DNA of 64,000 bases from Solimonas sp040066175 (GCF_040066175.1 NZ_JBEAAM010000019.1:8528-72527); one strand, 5' to 3'; counted from the first letter of the stretch, positions 55,707 to 64,000 are shown. The notes: generated by a model from the letters alone, not told the origin. Made by a program: numbers and translations.

Positions 55707-56792
55707 TCAGCGCACCTTCAACGACGCCAGGCCGACGAGCACCAGGATCAGCGTGACGATCCAGAAGCGCACGATGATCTTCGGTTCCGGCCAGCCCTTG
55801 AGCTCGTAGTGGTGATGCAGCGGCGCCATGCGGAAGATGCGCTTGCCGCCGCTGTACTTGTAGTACAGAACCTGCAGGGCCACCGAGAAGGTCTCGGCGA
55901 CGAAGATGCCGCCCATGATCGCCAGCACGATCTCCTGGCGCACGAGCACCGCGACCACGCCCAGCGCGGCACCGAGCGCCAGGGCACCGACATCACCCAT
56001 AAAAACCTGTGCGGGATAGGCGTTGAACCACAGGAAGCCGAGACCGGCGCCGCCGATCGCGGTGCAGAAGATCGCCAGCTCACCGACACCGGCGATGTAC
56101 GGAATGCCGAGATAGCGCGCGATCACCGCGTTGCCGCTGGCGTAGACGAAGACCGCCAGCGCCGAGGCGACCAGCACGGTCGGCATGATCGCCAGGCCAT
56201 CGAGACCGTCGGTCAGGTTCACGGCATTGCTCGACCCGACGATCACCAGATAGGCCCAGGGAATGAAGAAGATGCCCAGTGAGATCGACAGATCCTTGAT
56301 GAAGGGAAAGATCAGCGTCGTCTCGGTCGGTGTCTTCGCCGTCGCGTAGATCAGTGTGGCGACGCCGAAACCGGCGAGCGACAGCCAGAAATACTTGCGG
56401 CGCGCCGGCAGGCCCTTGGGGTTCTTGTGCTTGATCTTGATGTAGTCGTCGGCGAAACCGACTGCGCCGAAGGCCAGCGTCACCAGCAGTGCGAACCAGA
56501 CGAAACGGCTGCCCAGGTCCGCCCACAGCAGCGTGGACACCGTGATCGCGGCCAGGATCAGCACGCCGCCCATCGTCGGCGTGCCGGTCTTCTTCAGATG
56601 TGTCTGCGGGCCGTCGTCACGCACCGGCTGGCCGAACTTGAACCGGTACAGCCGCTCGATCATCCACGGACCGAAGGCAAACGAGAACGCCAGCGCGGTC
56701 AGCACGCCGAGCACGCTGCGGAAGGTCAGATACGAGAAGACGTTGAAGCCACTGACGTATTGCTTCAGGTAGTCCGCCAGGTAGTACAGCAT
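55707..56792 (-). CDS. mraY: Phospho-N-acetylmuramoyl-pentapeptide transferase
   Basis: MraY moves phospho-MurNAc-pentapeptide to undecaprenyl phosphate to make lipid I. The 361-residue membrane protein has ten helices and the substrate-binding FGAVGFADDYIKI (Asp pair), NLTDGLDGLAI and APLHHHYELKGW. These are the family hallmarks. The ATG at 56792 overlaps the murF stop by one base (TGATG); the longer frame upstream is a shadow of murF. Confidence 0.97.
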   Translation of the reverse strand: MLYYLADYLKQYVSGFNVFSYLTFRSVLGVLTALAFSFAFGPWMIERLYRFKFGQPVRDDGPQTHLKKTGTPTMGGVLILAAITVSTLLWADLGSRFVWFALLVTLAFGAVGFADDYIKIKHKNPKGLPARRKYFWLSLAGFGVATLIYATAKTPTETTLIFPFIKDLSISLGIFFIPWAYLVIVGSSNAVNLTDGLDGLAIMPTVLVASALAVFVYASGNAVIARYLGIPYIAGVGELAIFCTAIGGAGLGFLWFNAYPAQVFMGDVGALALGAALGVVAVLVRQEIVLAIMGGIFVAETFSVALQVLYYKYSGGKRIFRMAPLHHHYELKGWPEPKIIVRFWIVTLILVLVGLASLKVR

Positions 56793-58156
56793 CAGTGGGC
56801 TCCCCCCGGTTCCTGCCCCGTCAGCGCCGTCACCACGCGCTCCATGCGCGCCGAGCGCGATCCCTTGATCAGCACCACTGCGTCGGCGGTCAGCACCGCG
56901 GCCAGCGCGGTGGACAGGGCCTCGGCGTCGTCGAAGACCTGCGCACCGGCGCCGAAGCCCTGTGCCGCCTCGGCCGCCAGCGGCCCGAGCGCGTACAGGC
57001 CGTCGATGCGCAGCGACTTGGCAAACGCGCCCGCATCGCGGTGCAGGCGCGCTGCCTCCGGCCCGAGCTCGGCCATGCCGCCGAGCACCAGCCAGCGGCG
57101 GCCGGGCAGGCTCGCGAGCAGCTCCATCGCGGCACGCAACGACGTCGGGTTGGCGTTGTAGCTGTCGTCGAGCACGCGCGCACCCTGCGCAGTTCTGAGC
57201 CAGCTCAGGCGCCCGCTGGCACCCTCCACGCGCGCGAGCCCCGCGGCGATGGTCGGGGCGTCCAGACCCAACGCCACGCCGCAGGCCGCCGCGGCCAGTG
57301 CGTTCATCACGTTGTGGCGGCCGGGCAGCGGCAGATGGACCGGCGCCGAGCCCATGGGCGTGCGCAGCACGAAGCGGCTGCCGACCGCATCCGCGTGCGG
57401 CTCGAACTCGATCTGGTCGGCACGGACATCGGCATGCGCCGTCGTGCCGAAGTGGATCATCGACGCGCGTGCCGCCAGGCTGCGCCACAGGTCTGCATAG
57501 GCATCGTCGGCATTGATCACGGCGATGCCGCCGTCCAGTCCGGCGAACAGCTCGCCCTTGGCGCGCGCCACGCCCTCGCGCGAGCCGAATCCCTCCAGAT
57601 GCGCATCGCCCGCCTGCGTGACGACCCCGACATCCGGGCGCGCCATCCGTGTCAGCAGCGCGATCTCGCCCGGATGGTTGGCGCCCATCTCGATCACCGC
57701 AGTGCGGTGCTCGTCGCGCAGGCGCAGCAGCGTCAGCGGCACGCCGATGTGATTGTTGAGATTGCCCTGCGTCGCCAGCACCGGGCCGCGCGCGGAGAAC
57801 ACCGCGGCGAGCATCTGCTTGGTCGTGGTCTTGCCGTTGCTGCCGGTCACGGCGACGACCGGCTGGCGAAACTGCGCTCGTGCGGCGGCGCCCATCAGCT
57901 GCAGCGCTTCGAGCGTGTCGCCGACGCGCAGCTGCGGCAGTTCGACATCCACCCAGTCGGCGACGACCGCGCCCACCGCGCCGGCGGCACGCGCCTGCGC
58001 GACGAAGGCATGCCCGTCGTGCCGCTCGCCGCGCAGCGCGACGAACACGTCACCGGGCTGCACCGCGCGACTGTCGATGACCACGCGCTCGAACTGCGCG
58101 TCGCCGTGACGCAGCTCGGCGCCGAGCAGGGTCCGCAGCTCCGACAGGGCGGTCAT
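56792..58156 (-). CDS. murF: UDP-MurNAc-tripeptide--D-alanyl-D-alanine ligase
   Basis: MurF adds D-Ala-D-Ala to finish the muropeptide. The 454-residue product has VVIDSRAVQPGDVFVALRG near the start, the ATP loop VTGSNGKTTTKQML, EMGANHPGEIALL and DDSYNANPTSLRAA. All are the usual MurF blocks. The ATG overlaps the murE stop (ATGA), and the stop overlaps the mraY ATG. Confidence 0.97.
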   Translation of the reverse strand: MTALSELRTLLGAELRHGDAQFERVVIDSRAVQPGDVFVALRGERHDGHAFVAQARAAGAVGAVVADWVDVELPQLRVGDTLEALQLMGAAARAQFRQPVVAVTGSNGKTTTKQMLAAVFSARGPVLATQGNLNNHIGVPLTLLRLRDEHRTAVIEMGANHPGEIALLTRMARPDVGVVTQAGDAHLEGFGSREGVARAKGELFAGLDGGIAVINADDAYADLWRSLAARASMIHFGTTAHADVRADQIEFEPHADAVGSRFVLRTPMGSAPVHLPLPGRHNVMNALAAAACGVALGLDAPTIAAGLARVEGASGRLSWLRTAQGARVLDDSYNANPTSLRAAMELLASLPGRRWLVLGGMAELGPEAARLHRDAGAFAKSLRIDGLYALGPLAAEAAQGFGAGAQVFDDAEALSTALAAVLTADAVVLIKGSRSARMERVVTALTGQEPGGAH

Positions 58157-59670
58157 GCGCGGCGCTCCGGCGTCGCCGCGCCGACCAGTTCGGCGACGAA
58201 ATCACGGTCGCTGTGCATGCGCACCTCGGCGCCATAGGTCTGGGTGGTCTCGTGGCCCTTGCCGGCGACGACGACGACGTCGTCGGCCGTGGCCGCACCG
58301 ACCGCGCCGCGGATCGCGCCGCGGCGGTCGTGGACGATCTGGGCCTTGTGGCGCAGGTGCGCCGGGATGCCGGCGACGATCTGCGCGGCGATCGCCTGCG
58401 GATCCTCGCTGCGCGGATTGTCGTCGGTGACGATCAGCGCATCGGCGAGCTCGGCGGCGACGGCGCCCATCAGGGGCCGCTTGCCGCGGTCGCGGTCACC
58501 GCCGCAGCCGAACACGCAGTACAGACGCCCCGGTGCGTGGGCGCGCACGGCACCGAGGATCTGGCGCAGCGCATCCGGCGTATGCGCGTAATCGACCACC
58601 ACCAGCGGCCGTGCCGAGGGTCCGCGGAAGCCCTCGATGCGCCCCGGCACCGTGTGCGATTGCGCCAGTGCCGCGGCTACCGCGTCGAGTGCGATGCCCT
58701 TGGCCAGCAACGCGCCGGCCGCGGCCATCAGGTTGTAGGCGTTGAAACGGCCGAGCAGCCGGCTCGACAGATCCGCCCGGCCCCAGGACGTGTCGAGCAC
58801 GAAGTGGATGCCCTGCGGGGTGAGCCGCAACGCGCGGCCGATCACCCAGGCGCCGCGTTGCGGCACTTCGCCGTCGAGACCGTAAACGACGGCCTCGGGT
58901 CCGCCGTCGAGTTCTTCGGCCCATAGCGCACCGAAGGCGTCGTCGCGGTTGAGCACGCGCGTGGACAGATCGGGGCGTTCGAACAGCCGGCGCTTGGCGG
59001 CGGCGTAGCGCTCGATCGTGCCGTGATAGTCGAGGTGATCGCGGGTGATGTTGGTCAGCACCGCGACGTCGAAATGCATTCCGGCGATGCGGTTCTGATC
59101 GAGCGCGTGCGAGGACACTTCCATCGCCAGCGCCCGTGCACCGCCATCGTGCAGCTCCGCCACGCAGCGCTGCAGGCTGACCGGATCCGGCGTCGTGTGC
59201 GTGGCGGCGCCCAGCGCGCCGAGCCGGCCGACGCCGATCGTGCCGATGTAGGCGCAGGGCAGGCGCAGCCGATCCAGCGCCTGCGCGATCAGGTAGGCGG
59301 TCGAGGTCTTGCCGTCGGTTCCGGTGACACCGACGCAGAACATGCGCTCGGACGGACGTCCGTAGAATCGCGCGGCGATCTCGCCGGCGCGCGCCGAGAG
59401 ATTCGGCACGGCGATCTCGGGGATCCCGGCCTCGGGCTCGGCCCAGCCGGCCGCCGGTTCCCAGGCCACTGCTGCCGCGCCACGCTCGACGGCCTCGTCC
59501 AGATGCGACAGGCCGTGGGTGTCGCGGCCGCGGCAGGCGAGGAACAGGTCGCCGGGCGAAACGCGCCGCGAATCGATCTCGACGCCGGCGACCTCGATGT
59601 CCGGCACTGGCACGTCGAAGCCGGCCAGCAGCCCCTGCAGGGAGCGCGCCCGTGTCGTCGGTTGGTTCAT
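58153..59670 (-). CDS. murE: UDP-MurNAc-L-Ala-D-Glu--meso-diaminopimelate ligase
   Basis: MurE adds the third amino acid of the stem peptide. The 505-residue protein has GVEIDSRRVSPGDLFLA, the ATP loop GVTGTDGKTSTAYL, VLTNITRDHLDYHG and YAHTPDALRQIL. Asp417-Asn-Pro-Arg420 (DNPR) marks enzymes that use meso-diaminopimelate, the Gram-negative type. The ATG at 59670 overlaps the ftsI stop as ATGA and gives MNQPTTRARSL; the frame extending further upstream runs inside ftsI. Confidence 0.97.
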   Translation of the reverse strand: MNQPTTRARSLQGLLAGFDVPVPDIEVAGVEIDSRRVSPGDLFLACRGRDTHGLSHLDEAVERGAAAVAWEPAAGWAEPEAGIPEIAVPNLSARAGEIAARFYGRPSERMFCVGVTGTDGKTSTAYLIAQALDRLRLPCAYIGTIGVGRLGALGAATHTTPDPVSLQRCVAELHDGGARALAMEVSSHALDQNRIAGMHFDVAVLTNITRDHLDYHGTIERYAAAKRRLFERPDLSTRVLNRDDAFGALWAEELDGGPEAVVYGLDGEVPQRGAWVIGRALRLTPQGIHFVLDTSWGRADLSSRLLGRFNAYNLMAAAGALLAKGIALDAVAAALAQSHTVPGRIEGFRGPSARPLVVVDYAHTPDALRQILGAVRAHAPGRLYCVFGCGGDRDRGKRPLMGAVAAELADALIVTDDNPRSEDPQAIAAQIVAGIPAHLRHKAQIVHDRRGAIRGAVGAATADDVVVVAGKGHETTQTYGAEVRMHSDRDFVAELVGAATPERRA

Positions 59671-61427
59671 GTGCGCGGCTCCGTCGCCACGCCGGTCGAG
59701 GGCAGCGCCACGGTCCGCGACGCTTCCGGCGTGAGCTCCGGCACATCGCTGCCATCCGGCGAGATCTGCAGCAGGCGGGCCGCGTCCTGCATCACGCGCG
59801 AGAACACCGGAGCCGCGACCAGGCCGCCGTAGTAGCCCTCCGCGCTGGGCTCGTCGATCATCACCAGACCCACCAGTCGCGGATGCTCCGCGGGCACCAT
59901 GCCGACGAACAGCGATTGGTGCCGGTTGCCGGCGTATCCGCCGGTCTCGGACACCTTGCGCACCGTGCCGGTCTTGCCGGCCACGCGATAACCGTGGATC
60001 GCGGCACGGCGTGCCGTGCCGGCGGGCGTCACCACCTGTTCGAGCATGCGCCGCACTTCGCGCGCGGTGTTCGCCGAGACCGCACGCTGCGGCGGCAGCG
60101 GGCGGCCGCCGCGCACCAGCTTGATCTGCGGCATCAGGCCGTCGTTGGCCAGCGCGGCATAGGCACGCAGCAGATGCAGCGCGTTGAGCGAAAAGCCGTA
60201 GCCGTAGGATGCCGTTGCCGTCGCGATCAGGCCCCAGTCGCTGAAATGGCGCAGCAATGGCGCGACCTCGCCTGGGAAACCGGTGTAGATCGGTTCGCCG
60301 AAACCGAAACGCTGATATCCGGACCACACCGCTTCGGCGCCCAGCGTCATGCCGATCTTGGCGGCGCCGACGTTGCTCGACTTGCTCAGCAGCGTCGCCA
60401 GATCGACGACGCCCTGCGGGTGCACGTCGCGCACGGTCAGCGCACCGACCTTGAGCGTGCCTGGCGAGGTGTCGATCAGGCTCGACGGCTGGTAGATGCC
60501 GAGTTCGAGCGCCTGCGCGACCAGCAGCGGCTTGACCGTCGAGCCGGGCTCGAAGGAATCGACGATGGCCTGGTTGCGGGTGCCCTTCGACGCACGCTCG
60601 CCGGGATTGTTCGGATTGAAGCCCGGCTGCGCGGCGATGGCGAGGATCTCGCCGGTGGCACTGTCGGCGACGGCGATCAGTCCGCCACGCGCGCGGTTCT
60701 GCGCCACCGCATCCTTCAGTTCGCGGTAGGCCAGATACTGGATGCGCAGGTCGATCGTCAGCTGCACGTTGTCGCCGGGCTGCGCCTCCCGGGATTCGAG
60801 ATTGTCCTCGACGACGCGGCCCTGACGGTCGCGGATCACGCGGCGCTCGCCGGCATGGCCGGCGAGCAGGGTTTCCTGAGCCTTCTCGATGCCCTCCAGT
60901 CCGTTGCCATCGCGGCCGGTGAAGCCGACCAGCTGGCTGGCCACCTCGCCGGCAGGGTAGTAGCGCGCGTAGGACGGCTCGGAGAACACGCCGGGCGCCT
61001 TCAGCGACAGGATGCGCTGCGCGTCGGCCGGCGACAGCGCGTCACTGACATAGACGAACTTGCGTTCGATGCGCGCACGCAGGAATTTCTCGAACTCGTC
61101 GGCACGGCGGTCGAGCAGCCTGGCCAGTGCGGTGACGTGCGGCGGCGACTCCAGCAGCGCCGACGGAACCACCCAGATCGTTTCCACCGGCGCCGACAGC
61201 GCCAGTGGCTCACCGCGGCGGTCGCGGATCGCGCCGCGGTGCGCGGGGATGGTCATCGTGCGGATGTGCCGCTTGTTGCCCTCGCGCGTCAGGAAGTCGC
61301 GCTCCAGCACCTGCAGCTGGAACGCACGTCCGAGCACGATCGCGGCCCCCAGCCCGAGCACGCCGACGACGAGCAGGTGCCGCCAGCCCTGCACCGGTTG
61401 GGCGCTGAAATTGCGGATCGCGCTCAC
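59667..61427 (-). CDS. ftsI: Septal penicillin-binding protein FtsI (PBP3)
   Basis: FtsI is the transpeptidase of the division septum. The 586-residue protein has an N-terminal membrane helix (about residues 17-37, LVVGVLGLGAAIVLGRAF), a dimerisation/pedestal region and the transpeptidase domain. The active sites are Ser296 in the STVK motif, Ser350-Ser-Asn352 (SSN), and Lys485-Thr-Gly (KTGT). The GTG start overlaps the ftsL stop (GTGA). Confidence 0.97.
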   Translation of the reverse strand: MSAIRNFSAQPVQGWRHLLVVGVLGLGAAIVLGRAFQLQVLERDFLTREGNKRHIRTMTIPAHRGAIRDRRGEPLALSAPVETIWVVPSALLESPPHVTALARLLDRRADEFEKFLRARIERKFVYVSDALSPADAQRILSLKAPGVFSEPSYARYYPAGEVASQLVGFTGRDGNGLEGIEKAQETLLAGHAGERRVIRDRQGRVVEDNLESREAQPGDNVQLTIDLRIQYLAYRELKDAVAQNRARGGLIAVADSATGEILAIAAQPGFNPNNPGERASKGTRNQAIVDSFEPGSTVKPLLVAQALELGIYQPSSLIDTSPGTLKVGALTVRDVHPQGVVDLATLLSKSSNVGAAKIGMTLGAEAVWSGYQRFGFGEPIYTGFPGEVAPLLRHFSDWGLIATATASYGYGFSLNALHLLRAYAALANDGLMPQIKLVRGGRPLPPQRAVSANTAREVRRMLEQVVTPAGTARRAAIHGYRVAGKTGTVRKVSETGGYAGNRHQSLFVGMVPAEHPRLVGLVMIDEPSAEGYYGGLVAAPVFSRVMQDAARLLQISPDGSDVPELTPEASRTVALPSTGVATEPRT

Positions 61428-61711
61428 CGGCTCGCCTCCGCCGGACCGGCGCCGACGATCACGTACTCACGGGGTTCGGTCATCCCGAGCTGCTCGCGCG
61501 CGAGCTTGTCGATGCGGTTGTTGTGCGCCAGCGTCGCCTCCTCCAGCTGCAGCTGCGCCCACTCCATGTCGAGCCGCTCGCGCTCGACGCGCAGGCTCTC
61601 CAGCTCCGCCACCAGCGCGCGGTTCTCGTGCTTGGTGCGCACCACCGCGAGCGAAGACGCCATCACGGCGATCGCCAGCGCCAGCGGCAGCAGCAGCGCG
61701 CCGCGCTTCAC
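61424..61711 (-). CDS. ftsL: Cell division protein FtsL
   Basis: FtsL forms the FtsQLB complex. The 95-residue protein has one membrane helix (about residues 5-25, ALLLPLALAIAVMASSLAVV) and then a periplasmic leucine-zipper coiled coil (RTKHENRALVAELESLRVE). The GTG at 61711 was chosen because it overlaps the rsmH stop as GTGA and puts the helix right after a short basic tail, as in the family. An upstream start in this frame would read into rsmH. Confidence 0.9.
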   Translation of the reverse strand: MKRGALLLPLALAIAVMASSLAVVRTKHENRALVAELESLRVERERLDMEWAQLQLEEATLAHNNRIDKLAREQLGMTEPREYVIVGAGPAEASR

Positions 61712-62604
61712 GACCCTTCCCCGGCGACGCGCTCGGCGATGCGCAGCACGGCGCTGCGCGCGCGCGGATTCGCGGCGCACTCGGCATCCGATGGAAACTG
61801 CTTGCCGAGCAGCCTGAGGCGCGGCGGTTCACTGCGCGCGGCATCGCGCAGACGGTGCTTGACGATGCGGTCTTCGAGCGAGTGGAAGCTGATCACCACC
61901 AGCCGCCCGCCCGGTGCCAGCACGTCGATCGCGGCGGCCAGCGCCGTTTCCAGAACCTCGAGTTCGCGGTTGATCTGGATACGGATGGCCTGGAAGCTGC
62001 GCGTCGCCGGATGGATGCTGCGCGAACGCGGCCCCGGCACGGACGCGATCAGCGCCGCCAGCTGCGCGGTCGTCGTGATCGGTATCTGCGCGCGCGTATC
62101 GACGATGCGCCGGGCGATGCGCCGGCTGTTGCGCTCTTCGCCGTAGCGCCACAGCACGTCGGCGATCTCCGCCTCCGGCGCGCGCGCGAGCCACTGCGTG
62201 GCGGACTCGCCGGCTGCCGGGTTCATGCGCATGTCCAGCGGACCGTCGTGCGCGAAACTGAAACCGCGCGCCGCGCTGTCGAACTGCGGCGACGACACAC
62301 CCAGATCCATCAGCACGCCGGCGATGTGTCCGGCAATGCCCAGTTCCTCGGAGAGCGCGCGCAGCTCGGAAAAGTTGCGGTGGTGGATGTGCAGCCGCGG
62401 CTCGGCGGCGAACGCCGATCGCGCATGCGCGACCGCTTCGGGGTCCTGGTCGAGCGCGTGCAGCACGCCGCGTGGCCCGAGCCGGTCGAGGATCGCGCGG
62501 CTGTGCCCGCCGCGACCGAACGTGCAGTCCACGTAGAGTCCGTCGGCGCGCGGCGCGAGGCCGGCGACCGCTTCTTCGAGCATCACCGGCCGATGGCTCG
62601 TCAT
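61708..62604 (-). CDS. rsmH: 16S rRNA m4C1402 methyltransferase RsmH (MraW)
   Basis: RsmH methylates N4 of C1402 in 16S rRNA. The 298-residue protein starts HRPVMLEEAV and has motif I YVDCTFGRGGHSRAIL, then GVLMDLGVSSPQFD and LVVISFHSLEDRIVK. These are the MraW signatures. The ATG at 62604 gives MTSHRPVML, the normal opening; a start at 62655 would add 17 residues with no family match. It is the second gene of the mra/dcw unit. Confidence 0.96.
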   Translation of the reverse strand: MTSHRPVMLEEAVAGLAPRADGLYVDCTFGRGGHSRAILDRLGPRGVLHALDQDPEAVAHARSAFAAEPRLHIHHRNFSELRALSEELGIAGHIAGVLMDLGVSSPQFDSAARGFSFAHDGPLDMRMNPAAGESATQWLARAPEAEIADVLWRYGEERNSRRIARRIVDTRAQIPITTTAQLAALIASVPGPRSRSIHPATRSFQAIRIQINRELEVLETALAAAIDVLAPGGRLVVISFHSLEDRIVKHRLRDAARSEPPRLRLLGKQFPSDAECAANPRARSAVLRIAERVAGEGS

Positions 62605-62664
62605 GGCGGCGTCAGACCCGGCGACGGCATCGGCGAGTGCGCAGTCGAAACCCATTCGCGCATC

Positions 62665-63105
62665 TCACCGTCGGATCGTCCGGAACGCTTCGCGGAGCGC
62701 CGGCTTCTGGTCGATGTTCTCGCCGAAACGCCGCTCCCACTCGTCCTGCGCCCACAGATCGAAGCGAGTGTCCTGACCCATGAGCACCGCCGCACCGTCG
62801 AGCCGCGCACGCCGCCGCAGGTCCGGCGGCAGGAGCACGCGGCCCTGCTTGTCGATCTCGACATCGACGGCGAAGCCGACGAACCACTGCTTCATCTCCT
62901 CGGCCTGGTCGCGGTCCTCGAGCGCCTGGATGTCGCGCACGATGCGCTCGAATTCGGGCAGCGGATAGATCTCCAGACAGGGATTGGGACCGACCGTGAT
63001 CACCAGCTGCGAATCACACTGCTCGGCGAGCGCCTGACGAAAACGCGCCGGGATCGCCAAGCGACCCTTGTCGTCCACCGCCAGATGATGAGCACCCTTG
63101 AACAT
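62665..63105 (-). CDS. mraZ: MraZ transcription regulator of the dcw cluster
   Basis: MraZ is a ring-forming DNA-binding repressor of its own operon. The 146-residue protein holds two SpoVT-AbrB-like domains, with MFKGAHHLAVDDKGRLAIPARF at the start, and in the second half FAVDVEIDKQGRVLLPPDLRRRA. The ATG at 63105 was chosen because it gives that canonical N-terminus; an earlier start would read into its own operator. Direct repeats of the MraZ-box type lie right upstream. Confidence 0.96.
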   Translation of the reverse strand: MFKGAHHLAVDDKGRLAIPARFRQALAEQCDSQLVITVGPNPCLEIYPLPEFERIVRDIQALEDRDQAEEMKQWFVGFAVDVEIDKQGRVLLPPDLRRRARLDGAAVLMGQDTRFDLWAQDEWERRFGENIDQKPALREAFRTIRR

Positions 63106-63120
63106 CCGCAGTCCGTGGAG

Positions 63121-63150
63121 GTCTCCCCACTTTCTCCCACTTTCCACCAC
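63121..63150 (-). promoter_or_regulatory. Three MraZ boxes (operator)
   Basis: On the minus strand GTGGTGGAAA, GTGGGAGAAA and GTGGGGAGAC are three tandem 10-bp repeats. This is the TGGGN-plus-5 period known for MraZ operators. They lie between the -10 box and the mraZ ATG, so bound MraZ would block transcription start. The third repeat ends 15 bp from the start codon and may also touch the ribosome site. Confidence 0.88.
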
Positions 63151-63158
63151 TCGTGGGG

Positions 63159-63187
63159 ACTATACGCTGCCGGTCACCGCGCCGCAA
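63159..63187 (-). promoter_or_regulatory. Predicted sigma-70 promoter of the mra/dcw operon
   Basis: On the minus strand TTGCGG (63187-63182), a 17-bp spacer and TATAGT (63164-63159) make a plausible promoter. The predicted start falls a few bases from the first MraZ box, the usual layout in gammaproteobacteria. Confidence 0.75.
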
Positions 63188-63418
63188 GCGATTTCTTCGA
63201 CAAAAATTCCGACAAAACAGTGGCTTAAGCACTGCGAGCGTGCCCGTTTTCGATATTCATTGAAAACAAACGATTAGCGCATGTTGTTAAGGTGAAACGC
63301 GAGATCGGCGATGGCTGAGCGCGAGCAGACCCGCCGGGCTCGACCCATGCCGTCTCTGCGGACGCGTGGACATTGCGCTTACCTCAATAACAAGACTTTT
63401 GTGCAATAAATACTCACG
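63188..63418. other. Intergenic segment between the mra promoter and the rnpB 3' hairpin
   Basis: About 230 bp, AT-richer than the rest. No open frame with coding character, no tRNA and no clear repeat was seen. It may hold activator sites or the end of the rnpB transcript. Confidence 0.5.
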
Positions 63419-63450
63419 CCGGTGCCGGAACCTGCCCGGCGTGGCACCGG
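63419..63450 (-). terminator. Hairpin 3' of rnpB
   Basis: CCGGTGCC and GGCACCGG form a perfect 8-bp stem with a 16-base loop, eight bases past the 3' end of the RNase P RNA. The T-tract after it is short (TATTTATTG), so it may terminate or only protect the 3' end. Confidence 0.55.
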
Positions 63451-63457
63451 GAAAGTG

Positions 63458-63862
63458 GGAGTCGGCCTATAAGCCGGGTTCTGTGCCAGACGCTTGCGCG
63501 CCTGCGACAACCATTCCTCTACGCGCGTCGTCACCGACGCGCTTCAGCGACCTACCCGGAAGGCGCGCGGGCCGCGCGTCGCGCACTCGCGTGCGCACCT
63601 TCCCTATTTGGTCTTGCTCCGGGTGGGGTTTGCCGTGCCGGTCTGTTGCCAGACTCGCGGTGCGCTCTTACCGCACCGTTTCACCCTTGCCTGATCCCCG
63701 ACACCAAGTGTCGGGGCCATCGGCGGTCTGCTCTCTGTTGCACTGTCCGTCGGCTCGCGCCGCCCAGGCGTTACCTGGCACCCTGCCCTGCGGAGCCCGG
63801 ACTTTCCTCCCCTGCACGACCACCGAAGCGATCGGGCAGCAGCGGTTGTCTGGCCGACTCCC
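63458..63862 (-). ncRNA. rnpB: RNase P RNA, bacterial type A
   Basis: RNase P RNA is the catalytic RNA that trims tRNA 5' ends. On the minus strand the ~405-nt sequence has the conserved GAGGAAAGTCCGGGCTCC near the 5' end. Then come GGGTGAAACGGTGCGGTAAG, AGACCGGCACGGCAAACCC and AGAGGAATGGTTGTC, and the 3' ACAGAACCCGGCTTA that pairs with the tRNA CCA. The ends GGGAGTCGGCC and GGCCGACTCCC pair as helix P1, which fixes both borders. The predicted -10 box ends seven bases before the 5' end. Confidence 0.95.
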
Positions 63863-63868
63863 GCGCCC

Positions 63869-63874
63869 ATTATC
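63869..63874 (-). promoter_or_regulatory. -10 element of rnpB
   Basis: GATAAT on the minus strand lies seven bases upstream of the RNA 5' end at 63862, as expected for a -10 box. The -35 region at 17-bp spacing (TGTAGC) is weak. Confidence 0.6.
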
Positions 63875-64000
63875 GCCGATGGCGGGCATCGGCTACAGTG
63901 CGAGCCTCTTCCAATGACACATGAGCCTGAAGGGGGTGCGTGATTCCAACGTGAAGTGAGCCTGAAAGGCCGGCGGGGCGGCGGGATCATCGGAGGATGA
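63875..64000. other. Sequence upstream of rnpB to the window edge
   Basis: About 125 bp with no credible gene. It contains a GC-rich hairpin-prone CCGGCGGGGCGGCGGG and ends with GGAGGATGA, which could be the start of a plus-strand gene beyond the window; rsmI is a common neighbour here, but nothing supports that in the visible bases. Confidence 0.4.

Noticed and set aside
59652..63228. Two long plus-strand open frames opposite ftsI, rsmH and mraZ
   Set aside because: They span several recognised minus-strand genes and the MraZ operator, with Arg-rich low-complexity translation.
63453..63460. AAGTGGGA next to rnpB as a fourth MraZ box
   Set aside because: It lies in the 3' P1 strand of RNase P RNA on the opposite orientation, far from the mraZ promoter and without tandem repeats.

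Overview
The window is 64 kb of a high-GC gammaproteobacterial chromosome. It most resembles the Xanthomonadales/Lysobacterales. The grounds are the gene order pilB-pilC-pilD-coaE-zapD-yacG / mutT-thiE-argJ-secA-M23 peptidase-dciA-lpxC-ftsZ, a complete canonical dcw cluster, a meso-DAP-type MurE (DNPR motif), and short GATTCCC heptamer arrays of the kind I recall from intergenic regions of that group. The assignment rests on recognition of proteins and gene order; no alignment was run.

Region by region. 1-5.8 kb: the start of a NarX/LuxR-type sensor kinase (cut by the window edge), cutA, a TlpA-like thioredoxin, aroQ-accB-accC and recQ. 5.9-11.8 kb: a molybdate locus, modE, then a ModE-type operator, an outer-membrane beta-barrel gene, modA-modB-modC and a BASS/ACR3-like permease, the last five translationally coupled. 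A 150-bp MITE-like insertion sits at the end of modE. 12-17.5 kb: a FadI-like thiolase, two sodium symporters (NSS and AGCS) and hemH. 17.6-18.7 kb: two tandem type IV pilins, the first behind a predicted sigma-54 promoter. 18.7-31 kb: an envelope glycan region with a TMTC-like GT-C enzyme carrying C-terminal repeats, an aminotransferase, an ATP-grasp protein, two methyltransferases, a flippase, four glycosyltransferases and an NAD-dependent epimerase. Part of it is visibly AT-richer, which suggests transfer. 31.2-31.9 kb: a HEPN/MNT toxin-antitoxin pair. 32-36 kb: the pilus assembly genes pilB, pilC and pilD, then coaE. 36.7-44.2 kb: zapD, yacG, a Nudix-ThiE fusion, argJ, secA, an M23 peptidase and dciA. 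44.2-63.1 kb, all on the minus strand: the dcw cluster, transcribed mraZ-rsmH-ftsL-ftsI-murE-murF-mraY-murD-ftsW-murG-murC-murB-ddlB-ftsQ-ftsA-ftsZ, followed by lpxC. The end holds rnpB (RNase P RNA, minus strand) upstream of mraZ.

How the genes work together. The dcw genes make lipid II and the divisome as one stop/start-coupled transcription unit. It has a MraZ-regulated promoter at the head and a near-consensus internal promoter in front of ftsZ. PilA1/PilA2, PilB, PilC and PilD form a type IV pilus core that brackets the glycan genes; a polyprenyl-phosphate glycosyltransferase plus the GT-C enzyme could modify pilin or surface glycan. The mod locus looks like an envelope-spanning oxyanion uptake unit controlled by ModE.

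The observations I rate highest are heptamer repeat arrays inserted in frame in murB and twice in murD, the outer-membrane channel and BASS permease built into the mod operon, a nine-C tract inside the ATP-grasp gene, the MITE-like element with a flanking direct repeat at modE, and the HEPN/MNT pair with both signature motifs intact.
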